Source of the DNA: Natronohydrobacter sp.
Lineage (GTDB): Bacteria > Pseudomonadota > Alphaproteobacteria > Rhodobacterales > Rhodobacteraceae
Assembly (NCBI GenBank): GCA_007123015.1
Contig: SKSL01000215.1
Span: 1 to 11,953, forward strand
Length of the DNA stretch: 11,953 nucleotides
Direction: 5' to 3'
In this document: positions 5,987 to 11,953 of the stretch, in pieces
Layout of the letters: every line of letters begins with the position of its first letter
Numbering within the stretch: the stretch's first letter is position 1
Notes under the pieces: generated by a model
Databases searched by the model: none
What the model saw: only the letters and a program-made list of their open reading frames with translations
What the model was told of the DNA's origin: nothing
Position numbers and translations under genes: made by a program

Positions 5987-7117
5987 ATGACTCATATCAC
6001 CCAAGCCCAAGCGGATGCGCGCCATATCAAGCGCAGCGATTATGTGTCCTGCACCGTGGCGTTTATCGATTGCAAAAAGCCCGGCTCGCATCTTAAGGAA
6101 AACTATTCGATCATCGGGCCGGGGGTTACATCCTCCTCGGATCAGGTCATCAACCTGCCCGAGGCGCATGGCTTCAATATCGGTGCCGCTGCCATGCCCA
6201 ACGGCATCACCAACAACCTGCATATCCATTTCACCGCCGAGGTGTTCATGGTCTATCGCGGCGAATGGACCTTCCGCTGGGGCACGAATGGCGAGAATGA
6301 AATCGTGGGGCGCGAAGGGGACATCGTGTCCGTCCCGACATGGCTGTTTCGCGGCTTTACCAATACCGGCCCCGATGACGGCTGGCTGTTTACCTGTCTG
6401 GGCGGGGACAATACAGGCGGGGTGATCTTCCACCCCGAGATCATCCGCGAGGCTGCCGGTTATGGCCTCTATATCTCTTCCGACAACATGCTGATCGACA
6501 CATCGCGCGGCGACCCAGTGCCGGCGTCAGAGGATACGATTCAGCCCATGGCGGATGATCAGGTGGCCCGCCTGCGGGTGGTGGCGCCGGATCAGATGAT
6601 CAAACGCGTCGTCACCAAAGACAGCCGCGATTTCCGCCCTGGCTTCATTGATGCCAGTCTGCCCGGTTGCGGCGCGCACCTCGCCCCGGTGATCGGCGCG
6701 GGCCTGACGCAGAACCGCGACCACGCTGCCTCCATCACCAATCCGCATGGGTTTTCGATGGAATGGCTGCGGCTGGGCGCGGGGGCGCATGTGTCGCCCT
6801 TCACGCTGGATGAAAAGATGGTGCTGATCGTGCATAAGGGTAGCCTGCGGCTGGTGTTCAATGATGCGTGCGATGTCAGTGTCACGCTGAACCCTTGGGA
6901 CACATATTCGATCCCCGCGGGTATCCTGCGCCGGATCGAGGCCGCGGGCGATGCGCCGGTCGAGACATTGGTCATCGTGTCAGGCGATCACCGCAAGCGC
7001 CCGCAATTCACGACAGAGGTGATTGCGGCGGCGCGTGACACAGGCTGGGCGCTGGATGCAGGCGGGTTTGTCGCCCCCGCTGCAGTTCTACCCCCCTATG
7101 CCATGGCGGGGGAATAA
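5987..7117 (+). CDS. Bicupin protein of unknown activity
   Basis: I choose ATG 5987 because AAGGA (5974-5978) precedes it at a good distance; a longer frame reading back into the ATPase gene is not supported. The 376-residue protein has two cupin folds. In the first, motif 1 is complete: G73, then H79-I-H81, E85 and G92 (NLHIHFTAEVFMVYRG), a 2-His-1-Glu metal site. Motif 2 reads P117-TWLF-R122-GFTN, with Arg where the fourth His ligand usually sits. The second cupin (about 255-335) is degenerate: H268 and E276 remain, but the HxH pair is gone and motif 2 reads PAGILR315. Cupins include dioxygenases, isomerases, epimerases and binding proteins, so the reaction cannot be assigned. Its place just before the aldolase suggests a step on the imported substrate. 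Confidence 0.85.
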   Translation: MTHITQAQADARHIKRSDYVSCTVAFIDCKKPGSHLKENYSIIGPGVTSSSDQVINLPEAHGFNIGAAAMPNGITNNLHIHFTAEVFMVYRGEWTFRWGTNGENEIVGREGDIVSVPTWLFRGFTNTGPDDGWLFTCLGGDNTGGVIFHPEIIREAAGYGLYISSDNMLIDTSRGDPVPASEDTIQPMADDQVARLRVVAPDQMIKRVVTKDSRDFRPGFIDASLPGCGAHLAPVIGAGLTQNRDHAASITNPHGFSMEWLRLGAGAHVSPFTLDEKMVLIVHKGSLRLVFNDACDVSVTLNPWDTYSIPAGILRRIEAAGDAPVETLVIVSGDHRKRPQFTTEVIAAARDTGWALDAGGFVAPAAVLPPYAMAGE

Positions 7118-7911
7118 TGCGCCCGAACCAGATCCAGACCCGCCTGCGCGCAGGTCAGCCCATTTTGAACGGATGGCTTTCAATTGCGTCATCCTACAGT
7201 GCCGAGGCCATGGGCCATGCAGGCTTTCACGCGGTCACAGTGGACATGCAGCATGGCATGATCGGCTTCAACGACGCGCTGCATATGTTGCAGGCAATTT
7301 CGGCAACGCCTGCGACACCGCTGATGCGCGTCTCAAAACTGGACGGACCCGAAATCATGCGGGCGCTGGATGCGGGCAGCTATGGGATCATCTGCCCGAT
7401 GATCTCGACCGCCGAGGAAACGGCTGCGCTGGTCTCTGCATGCCGCTATCCGCCCAAAGGCAGCCGCAGTTTCGGCCCTTCGCGCGGGTTACTTTACGGG
7501 GGGGCCGATTATGTAGAACACGCCAATGACACGATCATGGCGATTCCGATGATCGAAACGGTCGAAGGGGTCGAGAATATCGATGCCATTCTGGCCGTGG
7601 ATGGGGTAGACATGATCTATATCGGCCCCAATGACACGGCGCTTGCCTTTGACGGGCAGGTCGTGGGCGCGCGTACGCGGGCTGAAGCCGCTATCGCCCA
7701 TGTGCTGGCGCGCGCCCGTGTGGCAGGCGTTGCCACCGGTATTTTCTGCGCGGATGGTGCAGATGCGCGGCGCAGGCTGGATCAGGGTTTTGATCTGGTC
7801 ACGCCGGGCAACGACATGGGGCTTTTGAAAACAGCCGCGGCACAGGCCATTGCGCAAATCAGCGGCGACACTCTCGTGCAACCTCTTGGGGCGGCGGGCA
7901 GTGGGTACTAA
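7117..7911 (+). CDS. HpcH/HpaI-family class II aldolase
   Basis: The family cleaves or forms 2-keto-4-hydroxy acids using a divalent metal, giving pyruvate (or hydroxypyruvate) plus an aldehyde. The 264-residue protein has the expected catalytic set in register with E. coli HpaI: His46 (VDMQHGMIG), Arg71 (LMRVSKLDG), metal ligands Glu147 (PMIETVEG) and Asp173 (YIGPNDTALAF). The substrate-side motif PPKGSRSFGPSRG (112-124) is also typical. The ATG overlaps the bicupin TAA by one base (TAATG), so translation is coupled. The aldehyde partner is unknown. Some family members accept hydroxypyruvate in place of pyruvate, which would link it to the C3/C4 oxo-acids of the downstream Otn enzymes; that is inference. 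Confidence 0.9.
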   Translation: MRPNQIQTRLRAGQPILNGWLSIASSYSAEAMGHAGFHAVTVDMQHGMIGFNDALHMLQAISATPATPLMRVSKLDGPEIMRALDAGSYGIICPMISTAEETAALVSACRYPPKGSRSFGPSRGLLYGGADYVEHANDTIMAIPMIETVEGVENIDAILAVDGVDMIYIGPNDTALAFDGQVVGARTRAEAAIAHVLARARVAGVATGIFCADGADARRRLDQGFDLVTPGNDMGLLKTAAAQAIAQISGDTLVQPLGAAGSGY

Positions 7912-8608
7912 GGCAGCGCGCTGGGTCCTGGTGCCAGGCACGCTATGCGACGGCTCTGTCTTCGATCCCTTGATGGCGGCACTTGACGTGCCAGAGCTGC
8001 AGCGGCTGGTCTTGCCTCAGGACCTGTCCAACATTGAAGGCTGGCGCACGCGGCTCGCGGGAACGGTGAAGCCGGGGGATATCGTTTGCGGCTTTTCGCT
8101 TGGGGCGATAGCCGTGGCGCATAGCGCTGATCTTCTGGACGAAGCGCGCGCGCTGGTATTGATCGCGCTCAATCCGGACGCCGATGCCCCTGAAAAGCGC
8201 GAAGGGCGCGAGGGGCTGCGCCGGGCTGCGAAGAACGGTGAGATCGAGCATATGTTTCACGCAGCCGCGCCTGCGCTTTTTGCGCGGCCAACACCCGCGC
8301 TGATCGAAGCCGTGACCAGGATGGCACAGGCCGAGGCCCGGCACATCGACGCCCAGACGGATTTGGCCCTGTCGCGCCCGGGTGCCCTGCCGGCCCTGTC
8401 GCGCGCGCGGCTGCCAGTGGTGTTTGTGACCGGCGCAGATGACAAGCAGGCTCCGCCCAGCCTGGCCACCGAGGCGGCATTGCGAACGCCGCGCGCGGCG
8501 CTGAGTGTCCCGCATGGTCTGGGGCATTTTTGTCTGCTGGAAGACCCCGCCTGCATGGCGACGGAGATTGCGAAAGGTTTGCAAGAATTGGGGGTTTCAT
8601 CATGTTGA
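7901..8608 (+). CDS. Alpha/beta hydrolase
   Basis: The best start is GTG 7901, overlapping the aldolase stop by 11 bases, because the fold begins right after it (KAARWVLVPGTLCDGSVF, the first strand and oxyanion loop). This gives 235 residues. The nucleophile elbow is GFSLG with Ser66. The acid is likely in GADDKQAP (Asp180/181), and the catalytic His is His209 in HGLGHFCLLEDP. The triad is therefore complete, so it should be an active serine hydrolase: an esterase, lactonase, thioesterase or C-C hydrolase. No signal peptide is visible, so it is cytoplasmic. An ATG frame starting 51 bases earlier exists but lies wholly inside the aldolase gene. In this context it may open a lactone or remove an acyl group from an acid sugar; the substrate is unknown. 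Confidence 0.82.
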   Translation: MGTKAARWVLVPGTLCDGSVFDPLMAALDVPELQRLVLPQDLSNIEGWRTRLAGTVKPGDIVCGFSLGAIAVAHSADLLDEARALVLIALNPDADAPEKREGREGLRRAAKNGEIEHMFHAAAPALFARPTPALIEAVTRMAQAEARHIDAQTDLALSRPGALPALSRARLPVVFVTGADDKQAPPSLATEAALRTPRAALSVPHGLGHFCLLEDPACMATEIAKGLQELGVSSC

Positions 8609-9828
8609 TCGGCGCAATAGGGGATGATTTCACAGGCTCGGGCGATCTGGCCAATATGCTGGCGCGGGCGGGGTTGCGGGTCGATCTTCTGACCCAAATG
8701 CCCGCAGCGGCGCTTGCGACACAGGCCGAGGCCGTGGTCATTGCCCTGAAAACCCGCACCAATCCGATCGCTGATGCCGTCGCGCAATCCCTTGAAGCCA
8801 TGCGCTGGCTGCGCGCGCAGGGGGCGGAGCGCATCCTGTTCAAATACTGCTCGACCTTTGACTCGACCCGGACCGGCAATATCGGCCCCGTGGCCGAGGC
8901 TTTGGCGAAGGAACTGGACGCGCGCCAGGTGCTGTTTGTGCCCAGCTTTCCCGAAACCGGGCGCACAGTCTATCAAGGCCATATGTTCGTGGGTGACAGG
9001 CTCCTGTCGGAAAGCCCGCTTGCCCATCACCCGCTGACGCCCATGACCGACCCCGATTTGCGGCGCTGGCTGGGCTATCAGACCGGGGTCAGGGTGGGCG
9101 GGCTGCCGCTCTCGGTCCTGCGCGGGCCGGATGCGGGGGCATATCTTGCGGCTCTGGATGCGGCTTTCGTCGTCGCGGATGCCATCGATGACCGTGACAT
9201 TGACCGGCTTGGGCTGCTGGTGCGCGACGCGCCGCTGGTGACAGGTGGGTCAGCAATCGGCGCGGGTCTGGCGCGAGCGCTGGTGGGGGATCGGGGCAAT
9301 GCGCAGTCTGGCTGGCAGGGCGTCGGTGGACCGGCAGTTGTGCTCTCGGGCAGTTGTTCGGCCGCGACTCTGGGCCAGATTGCCGCCTATTACGGGCCAT
9401 TGCGGCAAGTGGCGGTGGCCGAGGTTCTGGACAACCCCGCCTTGCCGGAAGCCCTTGCCGATTGGGCCATACAGGCAGGCAATGCCCCCCTGATCGCGGT
9501 GTCGCAACCGCCCGAACAGGTTCTGGCCACCCAGGCGGCTTACGGGCGCGAACGCACTGCCGATGCTATCGACGCGATGTTTGCCCGCCTTGCCAGCGCA
9601 CTGGTTGCGCGGGGTGTGACGCGGCTTGTCGTGGCAGGGGGCGAGACATCGGGCGCGGTCACCCTGGGGCTGGGGCTGGAGCGCTTGCAGGTCGGCCCCC
9701 AGATTGCCCCCGGTGTGCCAGCGCTGGCCTCAGGTGGGCTGCGCCTGGCGCTGAAATCGGGCAATTTCGGCGGGCCGGATTTCTTTGGCCGCGCTGTGGC
9801 GATTCTGGGGGACGATCATGCTGGATGA
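8602..9828 (+). CDS. otnK: 3-oxo-tetronate kinase (DUF1537 four-carbon acid sugar kinase family)
   Basis: OtnK phosphorylates 3-oxo-tetronate (3-dehydro-erythronate/threonate) at O4 with ATP. The 408-residue protein shows the two-domain DUF1537 pattern. N-terminal substrate domain: IGDDFTGSGDLANML (6-20), KYCSTFDSTRTGNIGPVA (81-98) and VPSFPETGRTVYQGHMF (113-129). C-terminal nucleotide domain: VLSGSCSAATLGQI (247-260), VVAGGETSGAV (343-353) and KSGNFGGPDFF (385-395). ATG 8602 fits the family start and overlaps the hydrolase stop by 7 bases. Other DUF1537 members phosphorylate D-threonate, L-threonate or 3-oxo-isoapionate, so the symbol rests partly on the neighbouring otnC- and otnI-like genes. 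Confidence 0.88.
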   Translation: MLIGAIGDDFTGSGDLANMLARAGLRVDLLTQMPAAALATQAEAVVIALKTRTNPIADAVAQSLEAMRWLRAQGAERILFKYCSTFDSTRTGNIGPVAEALAKELDARQVLFVPSFPETGRTVYQGHMFVGDRLLSESPLAHHPLTPMTDPDLRRWLGYQTGVRVGGLPLSVLRGPDAGAYLAALDAAFVVADAIDDRDIDRLGLLVRDAPLVTGGSAIGAGLARALVGDRGNAQSGWQGVGGPAVVLSGSCSAATLGQIAAYYGPLRQVAVAEVLDNPALPEALADWAIQAGNAPLIAVSQPPEQVLATQAAYGRERTADAIDAMFARLASALVARGVTRLVVAGGETSGAVTLGLGLERLQVGPQIAPGVPALASGGLRLALKSGNFGGPDFFGRAVAILGDDHAG

Positions 9829-10459
9829 CGCGGCGCGCGATCTTTGCGCAAAAGGGGCGGCGCTGGCCGTGCAGGGGCTGGCGCGGGCAGGATCGGGCAA
9901 TATCTCGGTGCGCGTGGAAGACGGACGCATCCTGATCTCGCCCACGGGCGAGGGTCTGGGCACCATGCACCCAGACGCGCTATCGATCCTTGCGCCCGAT
10001 GGCCGCCATATCGGCGGTCCTGCACCGTCCAAGGAATGGCCGCTGCATCTGGGTGTATATGCGATGCGCCCGGACGCGGGCGCAGTGGTGCATCTGCACA
10101 GCCCGTATGCGACGGCCTGGTCAATGGTCGAAGGGCTGGACCCTGCCAACTGTCTGCCGCCGCTGACGCCCTATTCCGTCATGCGGCTGGGGTGCGTGGC
10201 GCTGCTGCCCTTCGCGGTGCCCGGCGACGCAGTGCTGGGCGACTGGGTGTGCGAGCGCGCGGGCGATCATTCGGCCTTTCTGCTGGCCAATCACGGCCCT
10301 GTCGTTTCGGCCCGCACGCTCAAGGACGCGGTCTTTGCCGCCGAAGAGCTGGAAGAAACCGCGCGTCTGGCGCTGTTGCTGGCCGCTGTGCCGCATCGTA
10401 CCCTCAGCGACGCTGATATCACGGCAATCAACGCGCGCTACGGGGATATCTACCGATGA
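9818..10459 (+). CDS. otnC: 3-oxo-tetronate 4-phosphate decarboxylase (class II aldolase/adducin fold)
   Basis: OtnC decarboxylates 3-oxo-tetronate 4-phosphate to dihydroxyacetone phosphate and CO2. The 213-residue protein has the zinc site of the class II aldolase/AraD fold: His92 and His94 (VVHLHSPYATAWS), His159 (LLANHGPVV), and the catalytic Glu73 (PSKEWPLHLGVY). The N-terminal phosphate-binding region RAGSGNISVRV (24-34) and SPTGEGLGTM (41-50) are present. ATG 9818 overlaps the otnK stop by 11 bases; an upstream ATG at 9785 lies deeper in otnK and adds a non-family extension. The family also contains fuculose- and ribulose-phosphate aldolases, but the length and the otnK-otnI context favour OtnC. 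Confidence 0.88.
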   Translation: MLDDAARDLCAKGAALAVQGLARAGSGNISVRVEDGRILISPTGEGLGTMHPDALSILAPDGRHIGGPAPSKEWPLHLGVYAMRPDAGAVVHLHSPYATAWSMVEGLDPANCLPPLTPYSVMRLGCVALLPFAVPGDAVLGDWVCERAGDHSAFLLANHGPVVSARTLKDAVFAAEELEETARLALLLAAVPHRTLSDADITAINARYGDIYR

Positions 10460-11172
10460 AATTCTACGCTAATACCGGGTTTCTGTTCCCGGACCTGCCC
10501 TTTGCCGACCGCATCCGCGCCGCTGCTGCTGCGGGCTTTGACGGGGTCGAATTTCATGACGAAGTCCAGCGCCACGACGCGCCCGCAATCGCTGATCTGC
10601 TCGCGGAAACGGGGCTGCAGATGGGTGGTCTGAACATTCGCATGGGCGAGCACGCAGGCTGCGCCGCGCTTGCCGGGCACGAGGCAGCGTTTGTCGCTGA
10701 CATGAAAGCCGCCCATGCCGCGGCTGAAACCGTCGGCGCACCCGCCATTCACGTCTTGGCTGGACGCGGCCAGACAGATCGCGCCACGTATCTGGCAAAC
10801 TTGCACCGGGCGCTGGACCTGACCGACCGAATGCTCCTGATTGAACCGATCAGCCGGGGGGCGATGTCTGACTACCATCTGGCCACGCTATCTGACGCGC
10901 TGGTCGTTATCGGCCATATTGCAAGCCCGCGTATCCGCGTCATGTTCGACTGGTTTCATATAGCGGCCGCCGAGGGGCAAGCCGCAGCACTTGCTGCCCT
11001 GACCATCCATCGTGCGCTTGTCGGCCATGTGCAAGCCGCATCCTATCCAGCGCGAACAGAGCCTGACGCGGACATCATCGCAGCAACAGCCGGAGCTGGC
11101 TTTTCGGCGATCGGTTTGGAATACCGCCCGACATTGCCCGAAGCAAAGGCGCTTGCGGCGCTCAAAACCTGA
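10456..11172 (+). CDS. otnI: 2-oxo-tetronate isomerase / hydroxypyruvate isomerase family
   Basis: OtnI interconverts 2-oxo- and 3-oxo-tetronate; the close homologue Hyi interconverts hydroxypyruvate and tartronate semialdehyde. The TIM-barrel protein starts KFYANTGFLF and continues FADRIRAAAAAGFDGVEF. The metal quartet expected from Hyi is present: Glu130 (LLIEPIS), Asp165 (MFDWFH), Gln193 (GHVQAASYP) and Glu222 (GLEYRPT). It is short, 238 residues against roughly 255-260 for the family. The loop between Gln193 and Glu222 lacks the usual GEINYP-type segment. The start is in an ATGA overlap with otnC, and it is the last gene of the operon. Whether it is an oxo-tetronate or a hydroxypyruvate isomerase cannot be settled from sequence; context favours the former. 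Confidence 0.82.
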   Translation: MKFYANTGFLFPDLPFADRIRAAAAAGFDGVEFHDEVQRHDAPAIADLLAETGLQMGGLNIRMGEHAGCAALAGHEAAFVADMKAAHAAAETVGAPAIHVLAGRGQTDRATYLANLHRALDLTDRMLLIEPISRGAMSDYHLATLSDALVVIGHIASPRIRVMFDWFHIAAAEGQAAALAALTIHRALVGHVQAASYPARTEPDADIIAATAGAGFSAIGLEYRPTLPEAKALAALKT

Positions 11173-11833
11173 CCCCATTGCGATGTGCTGGAGCCAAAAA
11201 AGAGGCTGGTGCTTCCTCGAGGATAGCTGTCACATCCGGAATCAACTGCAAGCACAATGTCGGAAAATCCGGCGCGCAGGGCAATTCGATCAATGCCGCA
11301 ATCGCCTACGCCTTTGACAAGCCATAGACCAAGGGTCGGGGAAACTGTTTTCGGTAGCCCTAGATGACGCATACCGACTATGGAGTCTCAAAGCGAAAAA
11401 CTGCTCTCAAGTATGTCCGTCACGCGTCATTTGCCGTGCAAGGCGCATGAAGTAAATAAGCAAAAGGCTGCTCCAAGCATATGCTGTGCATGAAATGCCG
11501 CACCCCGCCTGACCGTCCGCAATGTGGGGCGGACCAGCCGACTGCCCATGCACGGTCTCAGCTTGGCCGAGTGTCCGGTCTTGATGGATTGATCATGTGC
11601 AAGCCCCGCAAGCGGGGCGGGGCTGCTGCGGCTTCGCCCTGAGCCCTTGCCGCACCTGCTCCCTGTCCCAAGGCGCGGCGAAGACTGTCTCGTGCTGAGC
11701 CAGTCCTTCGGCCCCCGGGGGCATGGTCGCATGCACGGCCAGGTCTCAGCCCTGCGGGGCTGCATCCCTCTTGCGGCGCGCAGAGCGCGGCGGAGTGGTC
11801 GCGAAAGCACGGCAACAGCACCCGCGCCACCTT
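11173..11833. other. Intergenic stretch with short dyads, no convincing gene
   Basis: I find no frame with family motifs. Visible structures are the 10-bp palindromes TCCTCGAGGA (11214-11223) and AGCATATGCT (11476-11485), the GC hairpin at 11602-11624, and arms TGCGGC (11627-11632) / GCCGCA (11649-11654). A minus-strand frame covering 11427-11837 has no recognisable content and is rich in Arg, Gly and Ala as expected by chance in GC-rich DNA. No strong rho-independent terminator for the operon is evident right after 11172. Confidence 0.5.
11602..11624. repeat. GC-rich hairpin with alternative pairings
   Basis: GCCCCGC (11603-11609) pairs with GCGGGGC (11612-11618) across a 2-base AA turn. 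AGCCCC (11602-11607) can instead pair with GGGGCT (11619-11624). It lies about 210 bases downstream of the minus-strand gene that enters from the right edge and could end its transcript, but no T tract follows on either strand. Confidence 0.4.
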
Positions 11834-11953
11834 TCACGGCAAAGCGGCCTTGAGCCTTTCGATCAGGGCATCGAGCGCGTCCAGCCAGAGCGGCTCGACC
11901 TGACCGCGCAGCAATTGTGTGGCCATCATGGCACCGGGGTCTTTCGCGCTCTC
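11834..11953 (-). CDS. Unidentified protein, C-terminal fragment (cut by the window edge)
   Basis: The minus-strand frame is open from the right edge to TGA at 11836-11834 and gives 39 residues: ESAKDPGAMMATQLLRGQ, then VEPLWLDALDALIERLKAAL and a final Pro. The end looks like an amphipathic helix (LDALDALIERLKAAL), and its composition resembles a real protein better than nearby frames do. I do not recognise the family. Its start and most of the gene lie outside the window. Confidence 0.5.
   Translation of the reverse strand, partial: ESAKDPGAMMATQLLRGQVEPLWLDALDALIERLKAALP

Noticed and set aside
7850..7900. ATG start for the alpha/beta hydrolase inside the aldolase gene
   Set aside because: It would overlap the aldolase by 62 bases and add residues without fold content; GTG 7901 gives the usual beginning.
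11173..11240. Terminator for the long operon just after otnI
   Set aside because: Only weak pairings (GATGTG with CACATC over a long loop, and a 10-bp TCCTCGAGGA palindrome) are seen, and no T tract follows on the plus strand.
11043..11372. Minus-strand frame with a stretch (RAGFSDIVLAVDSG) faintly like a LysR effector domain
   Set aside because: The similarity is short, the flanking residues do not continue the LysR pattern, and half of the frame is antisense to otnI. It is not enough for a pseudogene call.
789..11745. Similar CATGCACG-N2-CTCAG strings near 790 and 11548, and a related one near 11730, as possible island-end repeats
   Set aside because: The matches are about 15 bases with mismatches and no extension. 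This is too weak to call attachment sites or target duplications.
11427..11837. 136-codon minus-strand open frame downstream of the right-edge gene
   Set aside because: Its composition is dominated by Arg, Gly, Ala and Pro, it has no motif, and it contains the GC hairpin and other dyads. It is best read as non-coding.
1..11953. CRISPR arrays, tRNA or rRNA genes, toxin-antitoxin or phage-defence genes
   Set aside because: No regularly spaced repeats, no cloverleaf-like sequence and no defence-family motifs were found on reading both strands.

Overview
The window looks like an accessory or plasmid-like segment from an alphaproteobacterium. Rhodobacterales is the best guess, from the GC-rich coding style, the FCD-type GntR regulator, the CUT1 sugar transporter layout and tightly overlapping catabolic genes. 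This is inferred from content, not from a marker gene.

Layout. The left edge (1-191) is the 3' end of a single-stranded DNA-binding protein gene, followed by two back-to-back hairpins. About 610 bases without a recognisable gene follow (250-860); they hold a perfect 15-bp tandem duplication overlapping a near-perfect 19-bp dyad. A GntR/FCD repressor gene (861-1607, minus) is transcribed away from one long plus-strand operon (1704-11172), and an 18-bp perfect palindrome lies in the divergent promoter region. The operon order is: sugar-type ABC transporter (binding protein, two permeases, ATPase), bicupin protein, HpcH/HpaI-type aldolase, alpha/beta hydrolase, then homologues of OtnK, OtnC and OtnI. 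From the first permease onward, genes are 9-22 bases apart or overlap by 1-11 bases. The one large gap, between binding protein and first permease, carries a 149-bp MITE-like element (16-bp perfect terminal inverted repeats, TTAG target duplication) inserted into the loop of an older GC-rich stem-loop. After the operon, about 660 bases (11173-11833) hold no convincing gene, only short dyads. A minus-strand gene fragment runs off the right edge.

How the genes may work together. OtnI (2-oxo-tetronate isomerase), OtnK (3-oxo-tetronate 4-kinase) and OtnC (3-oxo-tetronate 4-phosphate decarboxylase) form the known lower part of four-carbon acid-sugar catabolism, yielding dihydroxyacetone phosphate and CO2. 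The usual first enzyme, an LtnD-type dehydrogenase acting on threonate or erythronate, is absent from the window. The transporter is a CUT1 ABC system rather than the TRAP or permease systems often seen with these pathways. The extra enzymes (bicupin, HpcH/HpaI aldolase, hydrolase) may therefore form an upper pathway that makes the oxo-tetronate from a larger or modified substrate. That is inference; the substrate cannot be read from the sequence. This operon is the best candidate here for an undescribed system.
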